From: Clostridium cylindrosporum DSM 605
Lineage (GTDB): Bacteria; Bacillota; Clostridia; Clostridiales; Caloramatoraceae
Length of the DNA: 64,000 nt
Direction of reading: 5' to 3'
Assembly: GCF_001047375.1 (NCBI RefSeq)
Contig: NZ_LFVU01000003.1
Location: 1 to 64,000, forward strand
Shown here in pieces: positions 43,014 to 52,119 of the stretch (positions are counted from its first letter, which is position 1; each line of letters starts with the position of its first letter). The notes below the pieces were generated by a model. It did not search any database and was not told the origin of the DNA. It saw only the letters and a list, made by a program, of their open reading frames with translations. The translations under genes were made by a program, and so were the position numbers.

Positions 43014-44148
43014 TATACAATTTGTTGAAGTAGATTCGAGTAAAATTCAATCTGATTTAATTAATTCATTTGAGGAAGCATTAGGTGAAACATTATATCC
43101 TAGTGATGAGCGAAGGATTTTTTTACAACAAGAAGTGCAAGTTATCGTAGGATTAAAAAATGATATTAATGATAGTGCTAAGCAAAATCTTCTAAGATAT
43201 GCAAGAGGGCAATATCTAGAAGCACTTGGGGAGCCTTCAAGAACTGAAAGACTACCAGCACAGAGAGCAAAAGCACCTTTTAAGTATAGTTTATCTGAAC
43301 TGCAAACATTTGATGTATTAATTCCAAAAGGCTCTAGGGTATCTCCAGATGGAGAGTTATATTTTGAAACAATAGCTGATGCAATTGTTAAAGCTGGAAC
43401 AAAAGATATAGAAACTGTAATTATAGCTACAGATTCAGGAGAAAAATATAATGATTTTGAAATAGGTCAAATAAAAATATTAGTGGATCCTATACCATAT
43501 GTTGAAAGTGGAATAAATACTGGAATATCCTTTGGAGGAGCAGATATTGAAGATGATGATAGGTATAGGGAAAGAATAAGACTTGCACCTGAAAGCTTTA
43601 GCACTACAGGGCCAGAGGGCGCTTATAAGTACTATGCAAAGTCAGCAGATCTAAGTATATCTGACGTTGCGGTTACTTCACCTTCTCCAGGAGTTGTAAG
43701 GTTAACTGTTTTATGTAAGGATGGAGCAATACCTCAACAAGGTATGTTAGATAAGGTTTTATCAATATGTAGTGATAGAAGTGTTAGGCCTCTTACTGAT
43801 AAGGTCGAAGTAGGACCTCCAAGTATAAAAACATATGATATTACTCTTACTTATTATTTAGATAGAGAATATGCTACACAAGAGGGACTATATAGACAAG
43901 CTATTGAAGGAGAAAATGGGGCTATTAAAAACTATATAAGCTGGCAACAAGAGTGCTTAGGAAGAGATATTAGCGTAGATGAGTTAAGATACAAAATTCA
44001 AGATGCAGCTGTATATTATGATAGTAATAATATTAAACATACAGCAGTAAGAAGGGTGCAAATAACTTTACCTATTGCAACTATAGTTGGAGAAACTGAA
44101 GTAGCTAAGGTCGGTTTAGTTAGTGTAGTATATGGAGGGCTAGAGTAA
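43003..44148 (+). CDS. baseplate protein J-like
   Basis: 381 aa from TTG after AAAGGTGG. FIPKGSRV-type text (DVLIPKGSRVSPDGELYFET), DIEDDDRYRERIRLAPESFS, TGPEGAYKYYAKSADLSISD and the C-terminal EVAKVGLVSV match baseplate J family. Confidence 0.94.
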   Translation: MLSDIQFVEVDSSKIQSDLINSFEEALGETLYPSDERRIFLQQEVQVIVGLKNDINDSAKQNLLRYARGQYLEALGEPSRTERLPAQRAKAPFKYSLSELQTFDVLIPKGSRVSPDGELYFETIADAIVKAGTKDIETVIIATDSGEKYNDFEIGQIKILVDPIPYVESGINTGISFGGADIEDDDRYRERIRLAPESFSTTGPEGAYKYYAKSADLSISDVAVTSPSPGVVRLTVLCKDGAIPQQGMLDKVLSICSDRSVRPLTDKVEVGPPSIKTYDITLTYYLDREYATQEGLYRQAIEGENGAIKNYISWQQECLGRDISVDELRYKIQDAAVYYDSNNIKHTAVRRVQITLPIATIVGETEVAKVGLVSVVYGGLE

Positions 44149-44802
44149 ATGAATTTAGAAAATGTAGATTTACTTGAATTACAAACTAGCTATATGAAAA
44201 ATGACCCTACCACCATAGCAATGTGTAAAGCTTTAAGTCCTCAGTTTAGAAAGCTTGCAAATGAAACTAAAGCATGTTTGATTTATTCTAGAATAGATGA
44301 TTTAGATGAAGTTGCATTAGATGAATTAGCATGGCAAATGCATGTTGATTTTTATACTTCAGATTTAAATATAGATATAAAAAGAAAGCTTATAAAGGAA
44401 TCACTTTTATATCATAGAAAAAAAGGAACACCAGATATAGTAGAAAGAATGGCAACTACTGTTTTTGGTAGAAGTAAACTTAAAGAGTGGTTTGAATATG
44501 GTGGAAGTCCATATTACTTTAAAATGGAAGTTGAAATAACAAATCAAGGTGCTTCAGAGTATCAACTAAAACTACTAGATAACTTAATAAATGCATATAA
44601 AAATAAACGTTCCTGGTTAGAAAAAATAGAAATATTTTTAGCATCAATAGGGACTTTTTTTATTGCCTTTGCTTCAGTATTTAGTGAAGAAGTTACGGTT
44701 TATCCTTGGAGCATTAGTAGCATTGATGTATTTGCAAAGCTTAATATATCTACTGGAGTAAACTCCCTAGTAGAAACGTCTACAGTATACCCTAAGATTT
44801 AG
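44149..44802 (+). CDS. tail protein I-like
   Basis: 217 aa directly after gpJ. LDELAWQMHVDFYTSDLNID, IKRKLIKESLLYHRKKGTPD match phage tail protein I (baseplate wedge to fibre attachment). Confidence 0.92.
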   Translation: MNLENVDLLELQTSYMKNDPTTIAMCKALSPQFRKLANETKACLIYSRIDDLDEVALDELAWQMHVDFYTSDLNIDIKRKLIKESLLYHRKKGTPDIVERMATTVFGRSKLKEWFEYGGSPYYFKMEVEITNQGASEYQLKLLDNLINAYKNKRSWLEKIEIFLASIGTFFIAFASVFSEEVTVYPWSISSIDVFAKLNISTGVNSLVETSTVYPKI

Positions 44803-44816
44803 AAAGGAGAAAAATT

Positions 44817-45716
44817 ATGGCAGAAAGTTTTTATACTATATTAACTAATATAGGGAAAGGAAAGATAGCAAATTCTACAGCACTAGGAGTGAAAGTTAAC
44901 CTAACAACCATGGCTATAGGAGATGGAGGCGGAGTTTATTATAACCCTACACAGGAGCAAACAGCTCTTAAAAAAGAAGTATGGAGGGGAGCAGTATCAT
45001 CAATAAAAGTTGATGAAGCTAATCCTAACTGGATAGTAGTTGAAGCAATAATTCCTTCTTCAGTAGGCGGATTCATGGTTAGAGAGGTAGCGATTATTGA
45101 TGATGCCGATGATCTAATAGGTATAGGCAAATATCCTGAAACATATAAGCCTATGGTCAGCGATGGAAGTGCTAAGGACTTATATGTAAGGTTCATTATG
45201 GAGGTAAGCAATGCATCAAGTGTTACGTTAAAGATTGACCCATCAGTAGTGCTAGCAACTAAAAAAGATGTACTTGAAATTGATAAGAAGATTACAGATC
45301 ATTCAAATGTAAGTGCTTCAACTACTCAATATGGCCATGTTAAGTTAAATAATTCTCTTGCTTCCGATAATACAACCGAGGCACTAACAGCAGCACAAGG
45401 AAAAGTTCTAGATGAGAAAATTGAGTTGCAAAAGGCTGATATTAAGTCTTTAAATAAAGTTAAGAAGAATGTAACCATATTAACTATGGGATGGATTCAG
45501 GATAATACTATGGGGTTATATAAATATAAGATAGAGGATGTAGATATTACAGCAGATACTATAGTTGATATTAATATTAAACTTGCTGATTTAGAAAAAG
45601 CTTCTGACTTCAAAAGTGCTAATGAGAGTTTTCTTGGATATGTTGAAATATATAGTGATAGTGTGCCAACTGCAAATATAAGCTGTGACTTAAAAATTCA
45701 AAGGCAGGTGGCATAG
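44817..45716 (+). CDS. tail fibre protein with collar-type N-terminus
   Basis: 299 aa. The N-terminal ~150 residues (ESFYTILTNIGKGKIANSTA, TTMAIGDGGG, IPSSVGGFMVREVAIID) are the phage tail-collar fibre domain (PF12571). A linker with TTQYGHVKLNNSLASDNTTE and a coiled stretch follow. It probably anchors the next gene's receptor-binding protein. Confidence 0.9.
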   Translation: MAESFYTILTNIGKGKIANSTALGVKVNLTTMAIGDGGGVYYNPTQEQTALKKEVWRGAVSSIKVDEANPNWIVVEAIIPSSVGGFMVREVAIIDDADDLIGIGKYPETYKPMVSDGSAKDLYVRFIMEVSNASSVTLKIDPSVVLATKKDVLEIDKKITDHSNVSASTTQYGHVKLNNSLASDNTTEALTAAQGKVLDEKIELQKADIKSLNKVKKNVTILTMGWIQDNTMGLYKYKIEDVDITADTIVDINIKLADLEKASDFKSANESFLGYVEIYSDSVPTANISCDLKIQRQVA

Positions 45717-47147
45717 ATGGCAATAGGCAAAGTAAATGTAGGTGGAGGGAATAGTAAATTAATTAAAACATATTATGGATTGATAGCACCTACATCTCCA
45801 AAGCCCTATGATATTTGGGTAAAAATAGATACCCCTATAAAGCAAACTTTATTTAGAAATAGTATCCCAACAAGTGTAAAAGATGATACTCTTATTTTGA
45901 CAACTGTTCAAAATACAAATGGAACCGGTGTTAGATATAACATGGAGGTAACAGGAGGTAAATTAAGTATTATTCAACAAGTTGTATATGCAGTTTTAAG
46001 AAAAAATGGTGTATGGGTTTATCCCGAAGTAAGAGTATATATAGATAATACCTGGAAATATCTTAGTGGAGTAAATCCTCAAAGTGCAGAAAGAAATATA
46101 TATGAGGCTAAAAACATTGATACAAGTGGATGGCAGTTTTATAAAACTAAATTCGGAACTACGAACCATACACGAGTAAGTGACCCTACGAAGCCTTTAG
46201 CGATGTATTCTTCACAAAAGTTGGTTAGACATCCAAGTGGATTTTTATATTCAAGTTACACAAAAACACTTGCGAATTATGGAATATCAAAAGTTGATGA
46301 GGTTACAGGGGAGATGCTGTGGGAAAAGTTTCCTTCAGGTATAGCAAGTCATTTTGTATTAGCTATGAGGACGGATAGAGAAGGGAATCTTTTTTATGGT
46401 TTTTATACTAGTAGTACAACACCGAAAGCTTTTAGAATAGTCGATGGTGTTACAGGAGTTGATTTATATAGTGCGCTAGTAAATGATGTTCCGACAGAAA
46501 GAATAGACTTGTATAAGAGTGAAAGATTGGCTACAGTTTATGTGTATTCTGGAAACAGTGCTAAAATGTTTAATATATCATGGTCTAACGGGACTCCTAC
46601 ATTAACTTTAGTGGCTCAATTCACATCAATGCTTATATCTGGGAATACAAGGTATCCTATATCAGTAAAGTTTGATAGAAATGGAAATGTGTATGTACTA
46701 TATCAAACAGGTAGATTATATAAATGGGATGGTGTTAATACTGGAAATGCAGGATTAACATTAGTGTATGATTGCAATAATAACAATGCAAATCATTTAC
46801 TGATTGATGGGAATGGACATTTTTATATACATGGGTCAACAACAATATCGCAATACATTTCAAAATTAGATGAAAATTATAATCTAATATATACTTCAAC
46901 AGATCTAAAATTCAATAGCTATCAAACACCTAAAGGTGGAAGTAGTACTTTAGAAACAGACAATACATTTATTATAGATACAGAAAATAATTTATATATT
47001 AAAAATTCTATAGATGGGAAAATATATCTTTTTGATAGAGTGGGTACTTTGGTATCAGAACATTTGGATATTACAAAAAATGAACCATTTACTCTAGAAA
47101 TGGCTCAAATGACAACATTCCCTGAGTATTATACAGTTAATAAATAA
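45717..47147 (+). CDS. probable receptor-binding tail fibre tip (propeller-like)
   Basis: 476 aa, ATG two bases after the previous stop region. The text VDEVTGEMLWEKFPSGIASH, GNLFYGFYTS, FDRNGNVYVLYQTGRLYKWD and DTENNLYIKNSIDGKIYLFD suggests a PQQ/NHL-like beta-propeller with about five blades. Host-range determinant by position. Confidence 0.7.
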   Translation: MAIGKVNVGGGNSKLIKTYYGLIAPTSPKPYDIWVKIDTPIKQTLFRNSIPTSVKDDTLILTTVQNTNGTGVRYNMEVTGGKLSIIQQVVYAVLRKNGVWVYPEVRVYIDNTWKYLSGVNPQSAERNIYEAKNIDTSGWQFYKTKFGTTNHTRVSDPTKPLAMYSSQKLVRHPSGFLYSSYTKTLANYGISKVDEVTGEMLWEKFPSGIASHFVLAMRTDREGNLFYGFYTSSTTPKAFRIVDGVTGVDLYSALVNDVPTERIDLYKSERLATVYVYSGNSAKMFNISWSNGTPTLTLVAQFTSMLISGNTRYPISVKFDRNGNVYVLYQTGRLYKWDGVNTGNAGLTLVYDCNNNNANHLLIDGNGHFYIHGSTTISQYISKLDENYNLIYTSTDLKFNSYQTPKGGSSTLETDNTFIIDTENNLYIKNSIDGKIYLFDRVGTLVSEHLDITKNEPFTLEMAQMTTFPEYYTVNK

Positions 47148-47164
47148 TTGAGGAGGGTTACTAA

Positions 47165-47491
47165 ATGGCAATTTTATTTTATGAAAAGGTAACAGAAACT
47201 ATAGGAAGAGTAACTAACATTCATTATAAGCCTGAATTACTACCTGAACACTTAAAAATTCAAGGTATTTATGTTAATGATGTTAATCAGATTCCAAAGG
47301 CAGAATTTATAGAAGGAAAAGATGCAGTTCTATATATAGAATTAGGAACACAAAGATTATATATAGAATATGTAGATAGACCGCCAACAATTGAAGAAGA
47401 ATTAAAACTTTTAAAACAGGAGAATACGGAAGTTAAAGAACAAGTATCAAGTCTCGAAAATACAATATTACTAATGCAAGGGGTGATATAA
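47165..47491 (+). CDS. XkdW-like protein, possible fibre chaperone
   Basis: 108 aa. A small beta domain, then a coiled coil (TIEEELKLLKQENTEVKEQV). It lies between fibre and XkdX-like protein, as XkdW does in PBSX-type elements. Confidence 0.7.
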   Translation: MAILFYEKVTETIGRVTNIHYKPELLPEHLKIQGIYVNDVNQIPKAEFIEGKDAVLYIELGTQRLYIEYVDRPPTIEEELKLLKQENTEVKEQVSSLENTILLMQGVI

Positions 47492-47492
47492 A

Positions 47493-47645
47493 ATGATAAT
47501 ACCTACTTTTGTAGATATGCTAGTTAGAAAAATAGAGTCAGGAGAAATTAATCCAGTTACAGGATTAGTTTTTACAGTTGAGGATATTAAGATAATTGAA
47601 TATAAGAATGAAGTAATAAAGAGATTAGAAACACCAACAGATTAG
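47493..47645 (+). CDS. XkdX-family protein, 50 aa
   Basis: ATG after GGGGTGATA. MIIPTFVDMLVRKIESGEIN, PVTGLVFTVEDIKIIEYKNE is the standard short XkdX pattern at the end of fibre operons. Confidence 0.75.
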   Translation: MIIPTFVDMLVRKIESGEINPVTGLVFTVEDIKIIEYKNEVIKRLETPTD

Positions 47646-47745
47646 TTAGGTGTTATTTTTATGTTTGAAATACAAAATATTAGGAAAATAAGACAGTGGA
47701 TTTAGAATTGTTGAAAATCGAGTAGGGTTGCTATTATACAGTAAT

Positions 47746-47775
47746 TTGATTTATTAACAATATATAGTATATAAT
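47746..47775 (+). promoter_or_regulatory. promoter of the secreted-protein cargo gene
   Basis: TTGATT, 18-base spacer, TATAAT in the gap after the late fibre genes; it makes the cargo gene independent of late transcription. Confidence 0.6.
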
Positions 47776-47809
47776 TGGATGGTAAATATACGATTGGGGG
47801 AGTTTATAG

Positions 47810-49018
47810 GTGAAAAGAATTAAAAGTAAGTTATTAGGAGTTATAGTAGCTACATTTGTGGTATCCACATCAATATCTTTATTAGTAAATGATATAAGTA
47901 TTGCTTATGCTACTACGTATCCATCTGAATCTAAGGTCTTAAAAGATGCCAAAGCTAAAATAAATCATTTGACTAAATCGCTTAAAACAAATTACTTAGG
48001 AATCAAAAACCAAGCCATGTGGCAAACCTATATAGGCGAAGCTAGAGAATTAATAAAAAAAATTCCAAATTCTGAAAAGGCCCAAAAGGATGCTTTAGCA
48101 GTGGAAGTTAATAAGGATGAAGCATTGGTTAATGGGCTAGCCAGAGTTAACCAAGTAGAAAAAAGTACAACACCAAAAGATAAAGGTGGATACGGAAATT
48201 CACTTATTATTAAAAATGCTGAAACATGGAATGAATATCTACGAATTGCAAAGATAGACCTAGAAAAAGTAGACAAGTCTATTTTTAAAAAGCAGTATGA
48301 TGAATTAATTGGTAGATTAGATAATGTTTCTAAGATAGTTAAAGATATAGAAGATAAATTTCAAATTGAATATGATAGGGTAGTTAAATTGTATGAAGAA
48401 GCTAAGTCGTCTAATGATTTAGATAAGGCAAAAAATGCCCTTGCAGAAGCAGAAAAACTTGGTACTTGTGATAGAAGTGATAAGTTAGAAAAGGATATAA
48501 AAGCAATTATTGTTTCTAGGAAAGAAAATAAAGTTATTGGTAATTTAGAGAGTTTTTATAAAACATTACCTAGTATAGAAGTTGCATATTTTAAAGATGC
48601 GATATCAAAAGTAGATGTAGACATAATAGAAGTGGCAAGTAACTACATTTTATTAAAACCTAATAAAAATATACCAGTTGATTACATCACTTTAGGGTGG
48701 GAAAGCACGAAAGGAAAGTATATAAGAGATACTTTAACAGATAGAAAAGAAAAGGATTTAGATGAGTTTTCAAACTTAACTTCGACTATAAGCAAGATAT
48801 TCTATGGAGATAGAGATTTTGTAGGAGCGTATAGTAATGCTTCAAAGTCATTAATAAAATACTGTAATGACAATGAAAGCAAAATAAGAAGCTCAAAAGA
48901 TGGACTGGTAAGATTTGATGCTTATGATGTTAACGGTTTTACAGCAATGTATTCAATTTATAAATTCGATAATAGATTAACTTATATGATTACTATTTAC
49001 GAAAAAACAACAATTTAA
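47810..49018 (+). CDS. secreted helical protein, 402 aa (lysogenic-conversion candidate)
   Basis: GTG after GGGGGAG. A signal peptide (KRIKSKLLGVIVATFVVSTS, cleavage after SIAYA) precedes a Lys/Glu-rich helical part (~35-240) and a mixed C-terminal domain (~245-402, SFYKTLPSIEVAYFKDAISK). No family is recognised. It has its own promoter and a perfect terminator. It would be exported by a lysogen. Confidence 0.65.
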   Translation: MKRIKSKLLGVIVATFVVSTSISLLVNDISIAYATTYPSESKVLKDAKAKINHLTKSLKTNYLGIKNQAMWQTYIGEARELIKKIPNSEKAQKDALAVEVNKDEALVNGLARVNQVEKSTTPKDKGGYGNSLIIKNAETWNEYLRIAKIDLEKVDKSIFKKQYDELIGRLDNVSKIVKDIEDKFQIEYDRVVKLYEEAKSSNDLDKAKNALAEAEKLGTCDRSDKLEKDIKAIIVSRKENKVIGNLESFYKTLPSIEVAYFKDAISKVDVDIIEVASNYILLKPNKNIPVDYITLGWESTKGKYIRDTLTDRKEKDLDEFSNLTSTISKIFYGDRDFVGAYSNASKSLIKYCNDNESKIRSSKDGLVRFDAYDVNGFTAMYSIYKFDNRLTYMITIYEKTTI

Positions 49019-49097
49019 CAATATTATTTCTTTGAATACATATTTTGTTAAAAAAGTAATAGTTTAACTTTTGTGATAATAAAGGAAGTTGATTTTA

Positions 49098-49136
49098 GAA
49101 CAACTTATCAGGAGTGATAGGTTGTTCTTCTTTTAT
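49098..49136 (+). terminator. terminator
   Basis: GAACAACTTATCA-GGAG-TGATAGGTTGTTC then TTCTTTT. Confidence 0.92.
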
Positions 49137-49303
49137 TTAATAATGAACAATAAAACTATACTAACAAAAGAAAAATTATGTGACATAAATAATGAGAAAT
49201 ATAACTTTTATTAGAGTATATAAAATAACAATTTTTGTAATATAAGACTTATATACTCTTAAAAAATAATATTTAATCGATATACCTCTTAGGAGGTATT
49301 TAT

Positions 49304-49750
49304 ATGTTTATCATTAAAATAGTTTGTTTTGTAGTTGCAGTTATAGCTTTAGTGCTATTTACAATAGCTGCTGTGAAGAGTAAAAAGGGTATTGCTAGCA
49401 TGTTTCTGATTACATATATATTTTTCTGGGGACTACTGTGTTATAGTGCTTATATTGAATTAATATATTCAAGTGATGCTATTCCTATTGTATCTAATGT
49501 TAAGACTGAATCAGATACTAGTACTGACAGCGGAAAGAAAGCTGATATGCCGAATGGAAGTCTTTCTGATAAGGAAAATGACAGTAATGGAAATTCTAAT
49601 GGTAAAATAGTAGGAAATAAGGATAGCATGATATATCATGTACCTGGTTCTACATATTACAATAAAGCAATAATAAAAGAAAGTAATAACGTATATTTTA
49701 ATACTGAAGAAGAAGCTGTAAAAGCTGGTTATAGACCACCTAAAAAATAG
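49304..49750 (+). CDS. membrane protein with a C-terminal sunset-type domain
   Basis: 148 aa, ATG after AGGAGG. Two N-terminal helices (~3-23 and ~32-54), a Ser/Asp/Asn-rich linker, then GNKDSMIYHVPGSTYYNKAI and FNTEEEAVKAGYRPPKK. This last part is the sunset-like module found at the C-termini of secreted nucleases; the usual cysteines are replaced by Ser and Pro, so it may not bind metal. Confidence 0.75.
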   Translation: MFIIKIVCFVVAVIALVLFTIAAVKSKKGIASMFLITYIFFWGLLCYSAYIELIYSSDAIPIVSNVKTESDTSTDSGKKADMPNGSLSDKENDSNGNSNGKIVGNKDSMIYHVPGSTYYNKAIIKESNNVYFNTEEEAVKAGYRPPKK

Positions 49751-49777
49751 GTCTTATCAACCTGAAATTGTATAAGA

Positions 49778-49806
49778 AAGGCACCCTAATAAGGGTGTAT
49801 TTTTTA
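49778..49806 (+). terminator. terminator
   Basis: GGCACCCT-AATA-AGGGTGT followed by ATTTTTT. Confidence 0.8.
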
Positions 49807-49968
49807 TATCTATTTTTAGAAAAGCTATTGTAGATTAGTAGTAAGATATGTTTAGTAAGTAAATTGTTAAAGTGGAATAATAGTTCTAATATTGTTTTTT
49901 TGACATATTTATGTTAAATTCTCCTATGATACAAGTATTTCTACATAATAAGAAAGGAGAATTAACAT

Positions 49969-51396
49969 ATGAAAGATTATATTGCAGGATTTCGTAGTGA
50001 CAATCCTAAAAACAAGAAAAAAGCCATTATATATTATATTTTAATTACTTTATTTTTCATGATAGGCTCAAATAAGAGCTTAAGTGATATAATGACACTC
50101 TTAGTGCTGTTAATTATACCATCATTAATTTTCAATTTTATTAGCATGGTAAAGAAAAGCAATTCTAATTATCCAAATGGTAAAAGATTTGCTAGTACAC
50201 TAATAGTTTTTATAGTTGTGATAGTGATGTTAGGTTATCTAACACCTCAAAGCGCTAATAAAACTTCAGTTGGTGAAATAGCAGTACAGCAAAATAAAAA
50301 AGAGGCAGTTGATAATTCAAAAGTTGCAGCAGAGGAAAATAAAAAACAAAATACTGTAAAAGAAGTTGCAACAACACAAACTGTAACAGATGCAGAAATA
50401 CATTTTATCAACACAGGAAATTCTGATGCTATACTTATAAAACAAGGTGATAAATCAGCACTTATAGATGGTGGGGATAATGATGATGAAGGCAGAGTAG
50501 TGTCATATTTGAATAAACAGGGAGTAAAAGAATTAGAATATATATTTGCCACACACCCTCATGCAGATCATATTGGAGGACTTGATGCTGTTGTTAAGAG
50601 TATAACTGTAAAAAATATATTTGTTAGCAATGGTACATCTGACACAGATACATATACAGATTTTATACACGCGATGACAAATAAGGGGTTGAACCCTAGT
50701 GTTCCTTTATTAAATTCTGAGTTTAAGTTAGGTTCATCTACATTCAAAGTATTAAGTGTAGCAAATGAAAGTGAACCAAATAATAACTCATTAGTCCTTC
50801 TTTATACAAATGGGAAAGATAAAATGTTATTAATGGGAGATGCAGAAACTAAAATAGAAAATACTTTAAATGTAGGGGATGTTGATTTAGTTAAAATAGG
50901 TCATCATGGTTCAAATAGTAGTTCAAGCAGTTCATTTATTAATAATATAAAACCAGAGTATGCAGTAATTTTAACAGGAAAAGATAATAAGTATTCACAT
51001 CCTCATATTGAAACAATGAGCACTTTAAAGAACAGCAATATAAAGGTTCACAGAAGTGATGAATGTGGAGATATTGTTTTTAAGTCTACAGGAAATGGAC
51101 TAACAGTAGATTGTAAAGAAGGAAGTTATGTAGCTGGAATTAAAAAAGAAAGCTCGGCAGCAAAACCTAAAAATACAGTACCATCAACGATTCCTACTAA
51201 AAAAGTTTCACCAGCTCCAACTCCTAAAATAGAAGAAGCGCCAAAAGTTAGTAATGGTGAAACTGTTTATTGGACACCAAAAGGAAAATCATATCACTCA
51301 ACTACTTCTTGTCCTACATTAAGTAGAAGTAAAATAATAAACTCTGGAACAATAGAAGAGTCAGGGAAATACGATCCATGTGATAAATGTATGTAA
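49969..51396 (+). CDS. membrane-anchored ComEC-like metallo-beta-lactamase protein
   Basis: 475 aa, ATG after AAGGAGAATTAAC. Three hydrophobic helices (~20-35, 40-60, 76-92) precede an external MBL domain with THPHADHIGG (185-194), GDAETKIE and GHHGSNSS. After a Pro-rich linker the tail YHSTTSC...CDKC equals the Cys/His module of the protein at 1181-2449. The two proteins differ in their anchors (lipid versus helices). Predicted extracellular metal-dependent hydrolase; substrate unknown. Confidence 0.85.
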   Translation: MKDYIAGFRSDNPKNKKKAIIYYILITLFFMIGSNKSLSDIMTLLVLLIIPSLIFNFISMVKKSNSNYPNGKRFASTLIVFIVVIVMLGYLTPQSANKTSVGEIAVQQNKKEAVDNSKVAAEENKKQNTVKEVATTQTVTDAEIHFINTGNSDAILIKQGDKSALIDGGDNDDEGRVVSYLNKQGVKELEYIFATHPHADHIGGLDAVVKSITVKNIFVSNGTSDTDTYTDFIHAMTNKGLNPSVPLLNSEFKLGSSTFKVLSVANESEPNNNSLVLLYTNGKDKMLLMGDAETKIENTLNVGDVDLVKIGHHGSNSSSSSSFINNIKPEYAVILTGKDNKYSHPHIETMSTLKNSNIKVHRSDECGDIVFKSTGNGLTVDCKEGSYVAGIKKESSAAKPKNTVPSTIPTKKVSPAPTPKIEEAPKVSNGETVYWTPKGKSYHSTTSCPTLSRSKIINSGTIEESGKYDPCDKCM

Positions 51397-51432
51397 AAAC
51401 TAAAGTGAAAAGTAATATTAAAACATTAAGAT

Positions 51433-51464
51433 AAGGAACTCTAGTATTAGGGTTCCTTTTTTAT
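51433..51464 (+). terminator. terminator between cargo and lysis genes
   Basis: AAGGAACTCTAGTATTAGGGTTCCTTTTTT. Confidence 0.9.
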
Positions 51465-51476
51465 ATGGAGGTGTAC

Positions 51477-51773
51477 ATGGAATATATAACAGCTATAGGG
51501 TTTGGGTGCACTATTTTAGGTGCAGTAATAGGGTATCTAGGTTATAGGCGTAACTATGATAATGATCTAAAGAAAGATACTGCAAATACGGCTTCAAGGC
51601 AAAGTATCATAGATATTAAGCTTGATTACATAAGTAAGGGGGTAGACGATATAAGGCTAGATATAAAAGCACAAGATAAAAGAATTGATGAATTGAATAA
51701 TAGAATGATAAAGGTTGAGGAGTCTACTAAGTCAGCACATAAAAGGCTTGATGGAATAGAAAGAGGGGAATAA
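51477..51773 (+). CDS. XhlA-like/holin-associated membrane protein
   Basis: 98 aa; the start fits GGAGGTG better than the ATG at 51465. One N-terminal membrane helix (YITAIGFGCTILGAVIGYLG) and a long coiled coil (SKGVDDIRLDIKAQDKRIDE, LNNRMIKVEESTKS). It is expected to assist holin in lysis. Confidence 0.8.
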   Translation: MEYITAIGFGCTILGAVIGYLGYRRNYDNDLKKDTANTASRQSIIDIKLDYISKGVDDIRLDIKAQDKRIDELNNRMIKVEESTKSAHKRLDGIERGE

Positions 51774-51775
51774 GT

Positions 51776-52003
51776 ATGAAAGAGTTTTTGAAAAGAGTAA
51801 AGAATCCTGGGACAATCGTAACTATTGTTTCAGCAGCAGTTTTAATTCTAACCACATTAGGAATTAAAGTAGACAATGAGCAGGTGATGGTAATAGTAAA
51901 AGCTATTTGTTCTATAGGTATAGCTCTTGGAGTCCTTAATAATCCAACAGATGAAGGAATATATAACCCGTTTTCAATCAGGAAAGATGAAATCAATAAA
52001 TAA
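51776..52003 (+). CDS. phage holin (phi LC3-type)
   Basis: 75 aa. Two membrane helices (about 14-30 and 40-54) and the family text VKNPGTIVTIVSAAVLILTT, GVLNNPTDEGIYNP. It makes pores in the membrane to let the amidase reach the wall. Starts two bases after the XhlA-like stop. Confidence 0.9.
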   Translation: MKEFLKRVKNPGTIVTIVSAAVLILTTLGIKVDNEQVMVIVKAICSIGIALGVLNNPTDEGIYNPFSIRKDEINK

Positions 52004-52066
52004 GGTGTGTAATCAATTCTAAGAGCTTTTAGTTTATTTCAATATAATTGGTCTCAAAAATAAATT

Positions 52067-52101
52067 AACAGGCTTACAGGTCAAACTGTGAGCCTGTTTT
52101 T
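52067..52101 (+). terminator. terminator-like hairpin before the amidase
   Basis: AACAGGCTTAC-N9-GTGAGCCTGTTTTT, just before the amidase ribosome site; it may set the holin/amidase ratio. Confidence 0.75.
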
Positions 52102-52119
52102 GAAAGGTCGTGATAAATT

